Origin: JAEVZK01 sp038202925
Lineage (GTDB): Bacteria > Armatimonadota > Fimbriimonadia > Fimbriimonadales > Fimbriimonadaceae
DNA: 55,321 bases
Direction of reading: 5' to 3'
NCBI GenBank assembly: GCA_038202925.1
Contig: JBBREM010000002.1
Coordinates: 1 to 55,321, forward strand
A program made the translations under genes and the position numbers. A model generated the notes under the pieces. It was given only the letters and a program-made list of their open reading frames with translations. It did not search any database and was not told the origin of the DNA. Position 1 is the first letter of the stretch, and every line of letters starts with the position of its first letter. Positions 16,062-24,483 of this stretch are shown here, one piece after another.

Positions 16062-17174
16062 GTGCGGGTGGTCGCGGCAATCCTTGCCGCCGGGGGCGGC
16101 ACTCGATTTGGCGGGGACAAGGTTTGGGCGCTGTTAGGCGGCGAGCCCGTCTGGCTGTCCTCGTTCCGCGCCTTCCAATCGCATCCGCAGATTGACGGCG
16201 TCGGAGTGGTCGTCAGCGCAAAACGGCTTGAAGACGCCCGCAGTCTTGCGCCGCACGCGGCGTTTGTCATCTCAGGAGGTGCAGATCGGCAGGCGAGTTC
16301 TAAGGCCGCTACCGAGGCCGCTGAGGCCGACATGGTGCTCGTTCACGATGCTGCCCGCCCGTTTGTATCCGCCGAGGTGATCTCCCGCGTTTTGGAGGGC
16401 GTACGACGCACGGGCGGGGCTGCGCCGTCGATTGCCGTAGCCGACACGCTGCGCTCCCATGAGACCCTAGCTATTATCGATCGATCCGCCGTTGTCGCCA
16501 TGCAGACGCCACAAGGCGCGAGACGCGACTTGCTGCTTGCGGCCCACTGCGGGGCCACGCAGATTTACACCGACGAGATGGCCCTGCTTGCCGCCGCCGG
16601 GCAGCCATTTGAACTTGTGGCAGGCTCGGAGGAGGCGTTTAAGATCACCACGCCAGTTGATTTGGCGCGGGCTCGCATGGTTCTTGGAGGGCCGGAAACC
16701 CGAACTGGCTTTGGCTACGACATCCATGCATTCTCAACCGATCCATCCCGGCCCATGATGCTCGGCGGGATCCGTTTCGATGGCCCGGGGCTGGAGGGCC
16801 ATTCCGATGCCGATGTGCTCATCCATGCGATGGTGGACGCGCTGCTCGGCGCGGCGGGCCTGGGAGACATCGGCCAGCATTTTCCGAACACCGACGAGCG
16901 CTGGCGCGGCAAGCCGTCGATCACGTTCCTGCGTCATGCCTCCGACGAACTGAAACGATTCGGCTGGCGCATTCTCAGCCTCGACATGGCCGTGATCGCT
17001 GAGCGCCCGAAGATCATGGCCCGGGCCGGCGAGATCCGCGCCTGCATGGGCGAAGCGCTGGACATAGAACCTTCACGAGTGAGCGTCAAAGCAACGACGG
17101 CGGAAGGTTTGGGCGCGATCGGCCGGGGTGAGGGCATCGCCGCTCACGCGGTCGCAACGATCCGCGAGGCGTAG
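16062..17174 (+). CDS. ispDF: Bifunctional IspD/IspF of the MEP isoprenoid pathway
   Basis: One polypeptide with two steps of the non-mevalonate pathway. The N-terminal half (about 1-205) is MEP cytidylyltransferase IspD, with AAILAAGGGTRFGGDK, VHDAARPF and QTPQGAR. The C-terminal half (about 210-370) is MECDP synthase IspF, with the zinc motif GYDIHAF, EGHSDADVLIHA and KATTAEGLG. The GTG at 16062, one base after the upstream stop, begins exactly where IspD homology begins; ATG codons at 15996, 16008 and 16014 would add 16-22 residues read through the end of the TRAM gene. Fused IspDF is common in some phyla. It forms an operon with the YacL-type gene. Confidence 0.94.
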   Translation: MRVVAAILAAGGGTRFGGDKVWALLGGEPVWLSSFRAFQSHPQIDGVGVVVSAKRLEDARSLAPHAAFVISGGADRQASSKAATEAAEADMVLVHDAARPFVSAEVISRVLEGVRRTGGAAPSIAVADTLRSHETLAIIDRSAVVAMQTPQGARRDLLLAAHCGATQIYTDEMALLAAAGQPFELVAGSEEAFKITTPVDLARARMVLGGPETRTGFGYDIHAFSTDPSRPMMLGGIRFDGPGLEGHSDADVLIHAMVDALLGAAGLGDIGQHFPNTDERWRGKPSITFLRHASDELKRFGWRILSLDMAVIAERPKIMARAGEIRACMGEALDIEPSRVSVKATTAEGLGAIGRGEGIAAHAVATIREA

Positions 17175-17177
17175 GCC

Positions 17178-17810
17178 CTAGAATGCCTCGCCGGCCAGGG
17201 CGAGCGCACCGACCTTCGTCGCTCCCGCCGCCTTGAGCGCCTTTGAGCACTCCCTTGCGGTTTGACCGGAGGTGAGGACGTCGTCGATTAAGAGCACCGA
17301 CTTCCCCGCCACGATGGGCGATGCTCGGAAGGCACCGACCAAATTCGTCATGCGAGCCTCCCGGCTAAGACCAGCTTGAGGCTTCGTGCGCTTGGCGCGC
17401 CGAAGCACACTGGGCTTAGTGGTAAGTCCCAGGGTAAGAAGCTCGGCTTGGTTGAAGCCTCTCGTGCAGCGGCGGCTCCAATGGATCGGCACAGGGACGA
17501 CGAGATCGTAATCCGTCAGCCCCATGCGTTCGGCCCCTTCTTCGATCATCGCAGCGAGAATCTGGGCGAGGGCCGTCGCTCGCGAATACTTGAGCCGCCG
17601 AACCGCCTGGGAAACCCGTCCGTTGTATCGCAGCACGTTCGCGCTCACATCAAGCGGCCCATCAAAGTGCGACTGGACATGATCGACCGGATCGAAATCC
17701 TGCCAGCAAAGATCGCAGATTGGCGCGTCCCCCAGCACCGCGCAAAGCGCGCACCGCGAGGGATATAGCCAACTAAAAAAGCTGCTCGAGTAAGTCCTGA
17801 CTTCGCTCAT
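17178..17810 (-). CDS. ComF-family phosphoribosyltransferase-like protein
   Basis: A 210-residue protein. The N-terminal zinc-ribbon-like part has two CxxC pairs (CALC, CDLC). A phosphoribosyltransferase domain follows with the PRPP-loop VLLIDDVLTSGQTA and RGFNQAELL. ComF is needed for DNA uptake in naturally competent bacteria; other members have unknown roles. The ATG at 17810 has GGAAG 5-6 nt upstream and overlaps the end of the DUF1854 gene by 38 bp, so the two are coupled. The stop lies 3 bp from that of ispDF on the other strand. Confidence 0.88.
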   Translation of the reverse strand: MSEVRTYSSSFFSWLYPSRCALCAVLGDAPICDLCWQDFDPVDHVQSHFDGPLDVSANVLRYNGRVSQAVRRLKYSRATALAQILAAMIEEGAERMGLTDYDLVVPVPIHWSRRCTRGFNQAELLTLGLTTKPSVLRRAKRTKPQAGLSREARMTNLVGAFRASPIVAGKSVLLIDDVLTSGQTARECSKALKAAGATKVGALALAGEAF

Positions 17811-18270
17811 CTAGCTTCCGCACGTCCAGAATCTCAAATCGCAAACCGTCGACGCTGTGGATCTGCCATCGGCCCGGAGAGGCTTCGTGGGCGCTATCGC
17901 GCCAATTGCGAACATAAAACTCGGCTGCTCCACGCTGGGTTTGGACGTCGAACTTCCACATCCCGGCATCCTGCCGCAGGTCTTCGATTTTGCTGACCGT
18001 GGGCGTGAAATAACGCCGCTCAAGGTGATCGAGAACCAGCTTGCGCTGGCCGGGCTCCATGCCATCGAGGGTCTCGAGCACGCCCACTTCATGATCGTTC
18101 GGCTCCTGTATTGAGATGTACTTATCGGCATGACTCAAGGGGAATGCACGCTTGAGCTGGGCGGCGAGCACGCAGCGGTCTCCTCCGATTTCGACTCGAA
18201 GATGGACGCCACCCTCAATCGGGAGGATACGAACCTCGGGGGGATTCAAATACTTGAGCACCGTCTTCAT
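17773..18270 (-). CDS. DUF1854 domain protein
   Basis: A 165-residue protein that fits DUF1854 over its whole length. Diagnostic segments are LKRAFPLS, EVGVLETLDGMEP, FTPTVSKIEDL, WKFDVQTQRGAAEF, VDGLRFEILDVRKLDERS. The function of the family is unknown; elsewhere it is often next to ABC transporter genes, which are absent here. It is divergent from hpt with 34 bp between starts and overlaps comF at its 3' end. It has no signal peptide or membrane segment, so it is probably cytoplasmic. Confidence 0.85.
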   Translation of the reverse strand: MKTVLKYLNPPEVRILPIEGGVHLRVEIGGDRCVLAAQLKRAFPLSHADKYISIQEPNDHEVGVLETLDGMEPGQRKLVLDHLERRYFTPTVSKIEDLRQDAGMWKFDVQTQRGAAEFYVRNWRDSAHEASPGRWQIHSVDGLRFEILDVRKLDERSQDLLEQLF

Positions 18271-18304
18271 TATCCCGGTCTAAATCGAGTATCGTTTGCC
18301 ATCC

Positions 18305-18829
18305 ATGGCTGACACGCTCGAGGTCCTGATTAGCGCCGAACAGATTGCCTCCAAAACGCGTGAGCTTGCGGCCCGAATCCGGGCCGAATACGACGACGAT
18401 CCGATCGTCATGGTGGGCATCCTCAAAGGCAGTTTTCTCTTCCTGGCGGACCTGTGCCGGGCGATGGGCGGCGAGATCGAGATCGACTTTGCCCAGACCA
18501 GCAGCTACGGCTCGGGCAAGTCCAGCAGCGGCATCGTCCAAATTCGGAAAGATTTGGATATCAATATCGAAGGCCGCAACGTCTTAATCGTTGAAGACAT
18601 CGTCGACACCGGATCAACGCTCACGCACCTTCGCGAGCTATGGAGCACGCGCAGGCCGAAAAACCTGAAGGTTTGCTCGCTGCTTTCCAAGCCCGATGCC
18701 CGGAAGGTCGAGACGCCGGTGGAATACGTAGGCTTCGAGATACCCAACGAGTTTGTGGTAGGCTACGGTTTAGATCACGGCGAGAGATATCGGAATCTTC
18801 CGTATATCGCCATCCTTCGAGAAGGGTGA
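18305..18829 (+). CDS. hpt: Hypoxanthine(-guanine) phosphoribosyltransferase
   Basis: A purine salvage enzyme that joins hypoxanthine or guanine to PRPP. The 174 residues contain VGILKGSFLFLADL, the flexible-loop region QTSSYGSG, the PRPP motif VLIVEDIVDTGSTL and the C-terminal VGYGLDHGERYRNLPYI that binds the base. The length is typical. ATG 18305 is preferred; TTG 18296 would add three residues. A TATCGT box 9 nt upstream suggests a very short leader. Confidence 0.95.
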   Translation: MADTLEVLISAEQIASKTRELAARIRAEYDDDPIVMVGILKGSFLFLADLCRAMGGEIEIDFAQTSSYGSGKSSSGIVQIRKDLDINIEGRNVLIVEDIVDTGSTLTHLRELWSTRRPKNLKVCSLLSKPDARKVETPVEYVGFEIPNEFVVGYGLDHGERYRNLPYIAILREG

Positions 18830-18855
18830 TCTCCCCCAAAAACAAACCCTGCCTG

Positions 18856-18906
18856 TGGCAAGGATTGAAGGACAACAGGATTAAAGGATAAGGGGTTTGC
18901 CCTTGC
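18856..18906. repeat. Intergenic hairpin between hpt and rho
   Basis: GGCAAGG (18858-18864) pairs with CCTTGCC (18901-18907 region). The loop holds AGGATT-type units like those of the other intergenic elements. It could end hpt transcription. Confidence 0.4.
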
Positions 18907-18949
18907 CTCACCCTTCAAACTCCCACACGGGCATCTCTTCAGGAGCAAC

Positions 18950-20338
18950 ATGACGCATCAGTTTCGTCCCAGAAAAGATGGTGGTGGCGGCGGCGGTGGC
19001 CGACGCCGAGGCCGCGGTCCGCGTACCGAAGGGCTTCCTCGACAAGATCAGAGCGATCTTGAGGGCCTGCCAGAAATCGATTACAACAGCTTCGATGAAA
19101 AAACGCCTGCCGAGCTACTGAAGCTCGCCAAGGCTGCGAAGCTGTCCCCCAACCTTCTCCGCAACGAGCTCATCGAGCAACTTCTCGAGAAGGCGAACGC
19201 CGAGGAAGACGCCATTTATTCGCGTGGCATCCTTGAGCTGTTGAATGACGGATGGGGATTCTTGCGCCGCGACAACTATCTGCCTTCGCCGCAAGATGTC
19301 TACGTCTCACAGCAGCAGGTGAAGCGCTTCGGGCTGCGGGCCGGCGATATGGTTTACGGCCAAGTGCGCCATCCGAAGGAAGGCGAGAAATACCAGGGCA
19401 TGCTGCGCGTCGAGAGCGTGAACGCCTTCGGCACGAACTCGCCCGAAATGCATCACCGCAAGAATTTCGACGAGCTGACACCGCTCTATCCTGACGAAGA
19501 ACTTTGCATGGAGACGTTGCCGGACAACATCCCGGCGCGCATCGTCGATCTCATCTCCCCGCTAGGAAAGGGCCAGCGCGCCCTGATCGTCTCTCCGCCC
19601 AAGGCGGGCAAGACGACGATGATGAAGACGATTGCGAATTCCATCACCGCCAATCATCCTGAGGTTTATCTGATGGTGCTGCTCGTGGACGAGCGGCCCG
19701 AAGAAGTCACCGACATGCGCCGATCCGTGCGTGGACAGGTGATTTCATCGACCTTCGATGAACCTGCCGAGAATCATATGCGTGTGGCGGATCTTTGCCT
19801 GGAGCAGGCCAAGCGTCTGGTCGAATCAGGCCGCGATGTTGCGATCGTCCTCGACTCGCTCACGCGTCTGTCGAGAGCTTCGAACCTCACCATAAACCCT
19901 TCCGGGCGCACCCTTACTGGTGGTCTCGATCCCTCTGCTCTATATCGTCCTCGCCGGTTCTTCGGCGCGGCGCGAAACATTGAGGAAGGCGGCTCGCTGA
20001 CGATCGTGGCTTCGGTCTTGGTCGACACGGGCTCCAAGATGGACGAGTCGATTTTTGAGGAATTGAAGGGCACGGGCAACAGCGAAATCGTGCTGGATCG
20101 CGAGCTCTCCGAGCGCCGCATCTGGCCGGCGATCGACGTGCGAAGATCATCGACCCGGCACGAGGAACTCCTCTTCAACAAGGAGGAGCTGGAGGGTGTC
20201 GTCCAACTTCGCCGGCTCATGGCGAAGGAGCAGAACGGTATCGAGGCGACCGAGCAGCTCATCAAGCTGCTGAAACGCACTCCGACCAACGCGATGTTCC
20301 TGGAAAGCGTCATCTCTCGCACCCGAGCGTCCGTCTAA
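18950..20338 (+). CDS. rho: Transcription termination factor Rho
   Basis: A hexameric RNA helicase that terminates transcription. The 462 residues begin with an unusual Gly/Arg-rich stretch (about 10-26). Next come the Rho N domain (about 50-85, TPAELLKLAKAAKL), the RNA-binding cold-shock-like domain (about 90-160, GILELLNDGWGFLR) and the ATPase with Walker A SPPKAGKTT, Walker B VAIVLDSLTRL and the Q/R-loop segments. The ATG has AGGAG 5-6 nt upstream, one of the few clear Shine-Dalgarno sites here. Rho is relevant because many convergent genes in the window have no room for intrinsic terminators. Confidence 0.97.
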   Translation: MTHQFRPRKDGGGGGGGRRRGRGPRTEGLPRQDQSDLEGLPEIDYNSFDEKTPAELLKLAKAAKLSPNLLRNELIEQLLEKANAEEDAIYSRGILELLNDGWGFLRRDNYLPSPQDVYVSQQQVKRFGLRAGDMVYGQVRHPKEGEKYQGMLRVESVNAFGTNSPEMHHRKNFDELTPLYPDEELCMETLPDNIPARIVDLISPLGKGQRALIVSPPKAGKTTMMKTIANSITANHPEVYLMVLLVDERPEEVTDMRRSVRGQVISSTFDEPAENHMRVADLCLEQAKRLVESGRDVAIVLDSLTRLSRASNLTINPSGRTLTGGLDPSALYRPRRFFGAARNIEEGGSLTIVASVLVDTGSKMDESIFEELKGTGNSEIVLDRELSERRIWPAIDVRRSSTRHEELLFNKEELEGVVQLRRLMAKEQNGIEATEQLIKLLKRTPTNAMFLESVISRTRASV

Positions 20339-20347
20339 GGCTGAATT

Positions 20348-21217
20348 GTGGCGGAGATATCTGCGCCACAATCCAGAATCGAAACGCAACAGCTCACGTT
20401 CGGTTCGCTACTCGAATTCAGCCTCAACGAGATCACCGATATTTTCCAGCGCTGCTTCGAGGGCTACCTTGTTCCTATTGCGCTGACTCCAGTGCTGAAG
20501 ACCGGCCGCCTACGGCGCGATAGCACGGACCTAACGCGCAGCTTCGTGATCCTGAGCGGTGGCGAACCCGTTTCAATGGCCTTCCTCGCGCCTCGGTACG
20601 ACCGCATGCGTCTCGCCGGAATGGGAGTCGTCGCGTCGGCCCGTGGGCAAGGAGTTGGACGGGCCGCCGTGGCCGAGTTCCTGCGGCGATCTCGCGAGGC
20701 AGGATGTCGAGAGGCCGTCCTGGAAGTCTTCGAGCAAAACGAGGCGGCCTTCAAGCTCTATTCCTCCTTCGGCTTCGCTGTAAGTCAGCGGCTCTACGGA
20801 TACAGCCGCGCAGGCACCCAACCTATGCCGGCACCCATCCAACTGGCCGAGACGTCTGCGCGCGACTATGTGCGGGCGGTGTCGGCCAGTGAGGATTCCT
20901 TACCGTGGTTTCACGAGTCAGAGCAGGCAGCTCTGATATCCCTGCCGACACGCTGCTGGACCCTGGACGGAACCTCGCTGGCGATCTTCAGTCCTCCCAG
21001 CCCCGGCGGAACGCTCGTGCTGCAAGGCTTCTACACCCGCGCCGACGCCAGGCGACAAGGGAAAGGCAGCGCGCTCATCAGCGCGATTGAGCAGCACTTT
21101 GCTCCCGCTAGATGGATGCTGCCCCAAATCTTTCCGGAAGCGGTGGAGCCGTTCTGGCTGGCGAACGGTTTCGAGCGCATGCCGCTCAATCAGTTCGAGA
21201 TGCGGCTTACGCTCTAA
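20348..21217 (+). CDS. Tandem-GNAT acetyltransferase
   Basis: A 289-residue protein with two GNAT folds. The first (about 20-150) has a full acetyl-CoA motif, MGVVASARGQGVGRAAV, and KLYSSFGFAV. The second (about 160-289) retains RADARRQGKGSALISAI and ends with FWLANGFERM. Tandem GNAT proteins often keep only one active half; here the first has the stronger motif. GTG 20348 follows the rho stop by 9 nt, so it may be read from the rho transcript. The substrate is unknown. Confidence 0.84.
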   Translation: MAEISAPQSRIETQQLTFGSLLEFSLNEITDIFQRCFEGYLVPIALTPVLKTGRLRRDSTDLTRSFVILSGGEPVSMAFLAPRYDRMRLAGMGVVASARGQGVGRAAVAEFLRRSREAGCREAVLEVFEQNEAAFKLYSSFGFAVSQRLYGYSRAGTQPMPAPIQLAETSARDYVRAVSASEDSLPWFHESEQAALISLPTRCWTLDGTSLAIFSPPSPGGTLVLQGFYTRADARRQGKGSALISAIEQHFAPARWMLPQIFPEAVEPFWLANGFERMPLNQFEMRLTL

Positions 21218-21245
21218 TCGCGGAACATTGCAGAGGGCCAAGCGG

Positions 21246-21257
21246 TATCGTAACTCC
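21246..21257 (+). promoter_or_regulatory. TANNNT box of the bifunctional nuclease gene
   Basis: TATCGT (21246-21251) lies 6 nt before ATG 21258 with no Shine-Dalgarno, the predicted leaderless arrangement. Confidence 0.4.
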
Positions 21258-21764
21258 ATGCCTGAGGACTTGCCGGAAGACGAGGGGCCAGATAACCTCG
21301 ACGAGCCGCCTGCGTTCTTTCCGCTCGACAGCGGCGCGCCGACCCGCGAGCCCGGCGCGATGGGTCAGCTCATCGAAGTCCAGATCGAAGGCATCTTCGC
21401 CGCCGACAGCAACGGCAATACGTCCCGCTTCGTCCTTGTCAGCGACGGTGAGCGGAAGCTGCCGATTCTGATCGGCGGCTTTGAGGCTACGGCGATTACC
21501 CTTCCGCTCGAAGGCACGCGTCCCGACCGGCCGCTGACTCACGATCTAATCAAGAATATCCTTGACCGCGTCGATATCCGGCTCGACCGGGTCGTGATCG
21601 ACGATCTTTGGAACGGCATCTACTACGCGAAGCTGTATTTGCGGGACGGGCGCGAGGAGATGGAGATCGACGCGCGGCCATCGGACGCCATCGCGATGGC
21701 GGTTCGGTTTGACGCGCCGATCTATGTTGCCGATGCAATTTTGGATCAGGGACTCGAAGAGTAG
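21258..21764 (+). CDS. Bifunctional nuclease-family (BFN/DUF151) protein
   Basis: A 168-residue protein. After an acidic N-terminus (about 1-35) comes the BFN domain, recognisable by LPILIGGFEATAI, DRPLTHDLIKNIL, VVIDDLWNGIYYAKL and IDARPSDAIAMAVRFDAPI. Members are found in plants, Thermotoga and many bacteria; DNase and RNase activity has been reported for some, but the physiological role is unclear. The ATG at 21258 is chosen over a longer frame beginning within the GNAT gene. A vapBC module follows 37 bp downstream. Confidence 0.88.
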   Translation: MPEDLPEDEGPDNLDEPPAFFPLDSGAPTREPGAMGQLIEVQIEGIFAADSNGNTSRFVLVSDGERKLPILIGGFEATAITLPLEGTRPDRPLTHDLIKNILDRVDIRLDRVVIDDLWNGIYYAKLYLRDGREEMEIDARPSDAIAMAVRFDAPIYVADAILDQGLEE

Positions 21765-21789
21765 ATCTACTTGTTGGTCTGAATGTGGC

Positions 21790-21801
21790 TATAATATAGT
21801 C
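21790..21801 (+). promoter_or_regulatory. Consensus TATAAT box of vapBC
   Basis: TATAAT (21790-21795) lies 6 nt before ATG 21802. Transcription would begin at or next to the start codon, so the antitoxin mRNA is predicted to be leaderless. No good -35 is visible. Confidence 0.6.
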
Positions 21802-22035
21802 ATGTTTCGGGTCAACATTGCGGAAGCCAAAGCGCGATTCAGCGAAATTCTCGAGCGGGCTCAGCTGGGGGAGTCCATTGAGATTTGTAAGCGCAATCAG
21901 CCCCTTGCGATTCTCGGCCCCGTCGCCAAGCAGGGAAAACGGGTGTTTGGCCAGCATGCGGGCATGATCCATGAGTGCAAGGGCGCTTGGGGCCCTATGG
22001 CCGATGAAGAGCTGCGCGAATGGGAGCCTGATTGA
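21802..22035 (+). CDS. vapB: VapB/Phd-type antitoxin
   Basis: A 77-residue antitoxin. The N-terminal half matches the Phd/YefM fold (FRVNIAEAKARFSEILERA, then GESIEICKRNQPLAIL); the C-terminal tail (about 45-77) would wrap the toxin. Antitoxins of this family bind their own promoter as dimers. ATG 21802 is chosen because the TATAAT box lies immediately upstream and the homology begins there. The stop overlaps the toxin's start. Confidence 0.88.
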   Translation: MFRVNIAEAKARFSEILERAQLGESIEICKRNQPLAILGPVAKQGKRVFGQHAGMIHECKGAWGPMADEELREWEPD

Positions 22036-22418
22036 AGTTCCTCGTGGATAGCTGCGTGGTCGCGTGGTTAGCGAATGAACCCACACGAGTCCCTGTCGGG
22101 ATTCTCAATATCCTGGAAGACCTTGAGAATGCGATCTTCTTGAGTTCGGTCTCTATATGGGAACTGGTTCGTAAGATTCAAAATGGCAGATTGAGCTTCG
22201 AGCAGCCGCCCGAGGTCTTCTTTCCAAGCTTGAAAGAAGTTTATGGACTTGAGCCGATGCCCTTTACGCAGGAGGCCGCGCTGATGCTGATGCGCCTGCC
22301 TGACATCCACAGGGATCCCTTCGACCGAATGCTCATTTGCCAGGCCCTGGTAGAGGGATGTGCCCTCGTCACTCCCGACCCAGCCATTCGCCAGTATCCC
22401 GTTCACACCGTCTGGTAG
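22032..22418 (+). CDS. vapC: VapC-type PIN-domain toxin
   Basis: A 128-residue PIN ribonuclease toxin. The acidic metal ligands are present: D in FLVDSCVVAWLA, E in SIWELVRKIQNG, D in RDPFDRMLICQA and D in LVTPDP. The start is TTG 22032, overlapping the antitoxin stop (ATTGA), so the pair is translationally coupled. All catalytic residues are intact, so it is probably active. VapC toxins cut tRNA or rRNA; the target here is unknown. It ends 13 nt before ligA. Confidence 0.9.
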   Translation: MKFLVDSCVVAWLANEPTRVPVGILNILEDLENAIFLSSVSIWELVRKIQNGRLSFEQPPEVFFPSLKEVYGLEPMPFTQEAALMLMRLPDIHRDPFDRMLICQALVEGCALVTPDPAIRQYPVHTVW

Positions 22419-22431
22419 TAATCTCCACGAG
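22419..22431 (+). promoter_or_regulatory. TANNNT box of ligA
   Basis: TAATCT (22419-22424) lies 7 nt before ATG 22432, overlapping the end of vapC; no Shine-Dalgarno is present. Confidence 0.35.
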
Positions 22432-24483
22432 ATGGACCTCGCCGCCCGCGCAGCCGAGCTACGCAAGGAAATCGAGCGGCACAATTACCTCTATCACGTG
22501 CTCGACTCGCCGGATATCAGCGACTCCGAGTTCGACCGGCTCTTCCATGAGCTTAAAGCGATTGAGGAGGAACATCCCGATCTGCACACATCCGACAGCC
22601 CCACCCTGCGGGTAGGGGGGCCACCCGTCGCCGGCTTCCCGTCTCATCGCCACCTCGTGCCGATGCTCTCGCTCGACAACGCGTTTGGACAGGACGAGCT
22701 GCGCGCTTTCCACGAGCGGATCGTAAAAGGGTTGGGCGAGGAGCCTGAGTACTTCGTGGAGCTGAAGTTCGACGGGGCATCGATTTCTCTGACCTACGTC
22801 GATTCGCTGCTCGAAGTCGCCACCACTCGGGGCGACGGGACGAGGGGCGAGAAGGTGACCCCAAACGCAAAGACTGTTCGAGGGATACCGTTGCGACTGC
22901 GTGAGGACGTGCCGGGCACGATCGAGGTTCGGGGCGAGGTGATCATGCTGAAATCAGTGTTCGCCGAGCTAAACGATCGCCGCGCGGCGCGTGGGGACCA
23001 GGTGTTCGCGAATCCGCGCAACGCCGCGGCTGGCGGATTGCGCCAGCTCGACAGCCGCCTGACTGCGGAGCGCAAGCTGAACTTCTTCTGCTACGGGCTG
23101 GGGGCGGTTCGGCTTCGGCGCAACCTCTTCGAGGATGCTGAGCCGGATGATGGGAGGCGGGAGGGGACGCTCGCCGAAACCCAGAGCAGGACGCTCGCGA
23201 AGCTGCGCGAGCTAGGCTTCAATGTTCATCAGGAAGCTCGCACGGTCTGCAGCTTCGATGATCTGTGGGAATACGTCAGTTCGTGGGAGCACCGTCGGCC
23301 GGGCCTGCCATTCAACATCGATGGCGCAGTCATTAAGGTGAACCCGCACGATCAGCAGGAGAAGCTCGGCTTCACCTCGCGCGGCCCTCGCTGGGCGGTT
23401 GCGTATAAGTTTCCCGCCGAACAGGCGTTTACGCGGCTCATCGCGATCCTGACTCAGGTTGGACGCATCGGCACGATCACGCCAGTGGCTGACCTGGAGC
23501 CGGTGGTCCTAGGTGGTGTGACCGTCACGCGGGCAACCCTTCACAACTACGAGGACCTGCGCCGAAAGGATCTGCGGGAAGGCGATGTCGTGATCGTTCA
23601 GCGAGCAGGGGATGTGATCCCAGAGGTTGTCGGGCCCGTGCTCGACAAGCGCGTCGGCGATCTACCCGTGCCGCAGGAGCCGACGGAGTGCCCGGATTGC
23701 GGGACACCGCTCATTCGCACGCCGGGCGAGGTCGCCTTGAAGTGCCCGAACCGGGCATGCCCAGCGCAAGTAGCGGCCAAGATCCGGCACTTCGTGATAC
23801 GCGGAGCGATGGACATCGAGGGTCTCGGGGAGAAACTGATCGACCGGTTTCTCGAGCTTGGCTATCTAACGGATGTGGCCAGCATCTACCGGTTGCATGA
23901 GCGGCGCGAAGAGCTGATCGCGCTTGACCGGCTGGGCGACTTGAGCGTGGACAATCTACTTGCCGGCATCGAGGCAAGCAAGACGCGACCGCTGGATCGC
24001 TTCCTATTTGCCCTCGGCATTCGTTTCGTAGGGGACCGGGGCGCGCACGACCTGGCGCTGCATTTCGGCTCGATCGAGGCGATCCGCAGAGCCACCTACG
24101 AGGACTTCATGAAGGCGCCCGACGTCGGCCCGCGCACGGCGAGCGAGGTGAGCGAGTGGCTTGACGAGGAAGCGAACCAGCGGCTCCTTGACGAGCTTCT
24201 TGCACAGGGCGTTAATCCATCTGACCCCGAACGCCCGCAGGGCGATCTCTTCACCGGGCAGAGCATTGTATTCACGGGTTCTCTCGAGCGATTTACCCGC
24301 GAGGATGCGGAGGCGGTGGTTATCAAGCTTGGCGGGAAAGCGGCGGGATCGGTGAGCCGGAAGACGGCGTTCGTGGTTGCCGGGCCGGGGGCGGGGGCGA
24401 AGCTTGCGAAGGCGGCGGAGTTTGGGGTGCCGGTCTTGACCGAGGAAGAGTTCTTGGCGAAGCTGCCGCTTGGGTCATTGTGA
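22432..24483 (+). CDS. ligA: NAD-dependent DNA ligase
   Basis: Seals nicks using NAD+. The 683 residues carry the Ia and adenylation domains (adenylated Lys in KFDGASISL, about residue 115), the OB fold, a Cys4 zinc finger (CPDCGTPLI, then CPNRACPAQV), the helix-hairpin-helix region and a C-terminal BRCT domain (GQSIVFTGSLERF to the end). All domains of bacterial LigA are present. ATG 22432 is taken as the start because the homology begins there. The stop overlaps the GTG of the glycosylase gene, giving a small repair operon. Confidence 0.97.
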   Translation: MDLAARAAELRKEIERHNYLYHVLDSPDISDSEFDRLFHELKAIEEEHPDLHTSDSPTLRVGGPPVAGFPSHRHLVPMLSLDNAFGQDELRAFHERIVKGLGEEPEYFVELKFDGASISLTYVDSLLEVATTRGDGTRGEKVTPNAKTVRGIPLRLREDVPGTIEVRGEVIMLKSVFAELNDRRAARGDQVFANPRNAAAGGLRQLDSRLTAERKLNFFCYGLGAVRLRRNLFEDAEPDDGRREGTLAETQSRTLAKLRELGFNVHQEARTVCSFDDLWEYVSSWEHRRPGLPFNIDGAVIKVNPHDQQEKLGFTSRGPRWAVAYKFPAEQAFTRLIAILTQVGRIGTITPVADLEPVVLGGVTVTRATLHNYEDLRRKDLREGDVVIVQRAGDVIPEVVGPVLDKRVGDLPVPQEPTECPDCGTPLIRTPGEVALKCPNRACPAQVAAKIRHFVIRGAMDIEGLGEKLIDRFLELGYLTDVASIYRLHERREELIALDRLGDLSVDNLLAGIEASKTRPLDRFLFALGIRFVGDRGAHDLALHFGSIEAIRRATYEDFMKAPDVGPRTASEVSEWLDEEANQRLLDELLAQGVNPSDPERPQGDLFTGQSIVFTGSLERFTREDAEAVVIKLGGKAAGSVSRKTAFVVAGPGAGAKLAKAAEFGVPVLTEEEFLAKLPLGSL

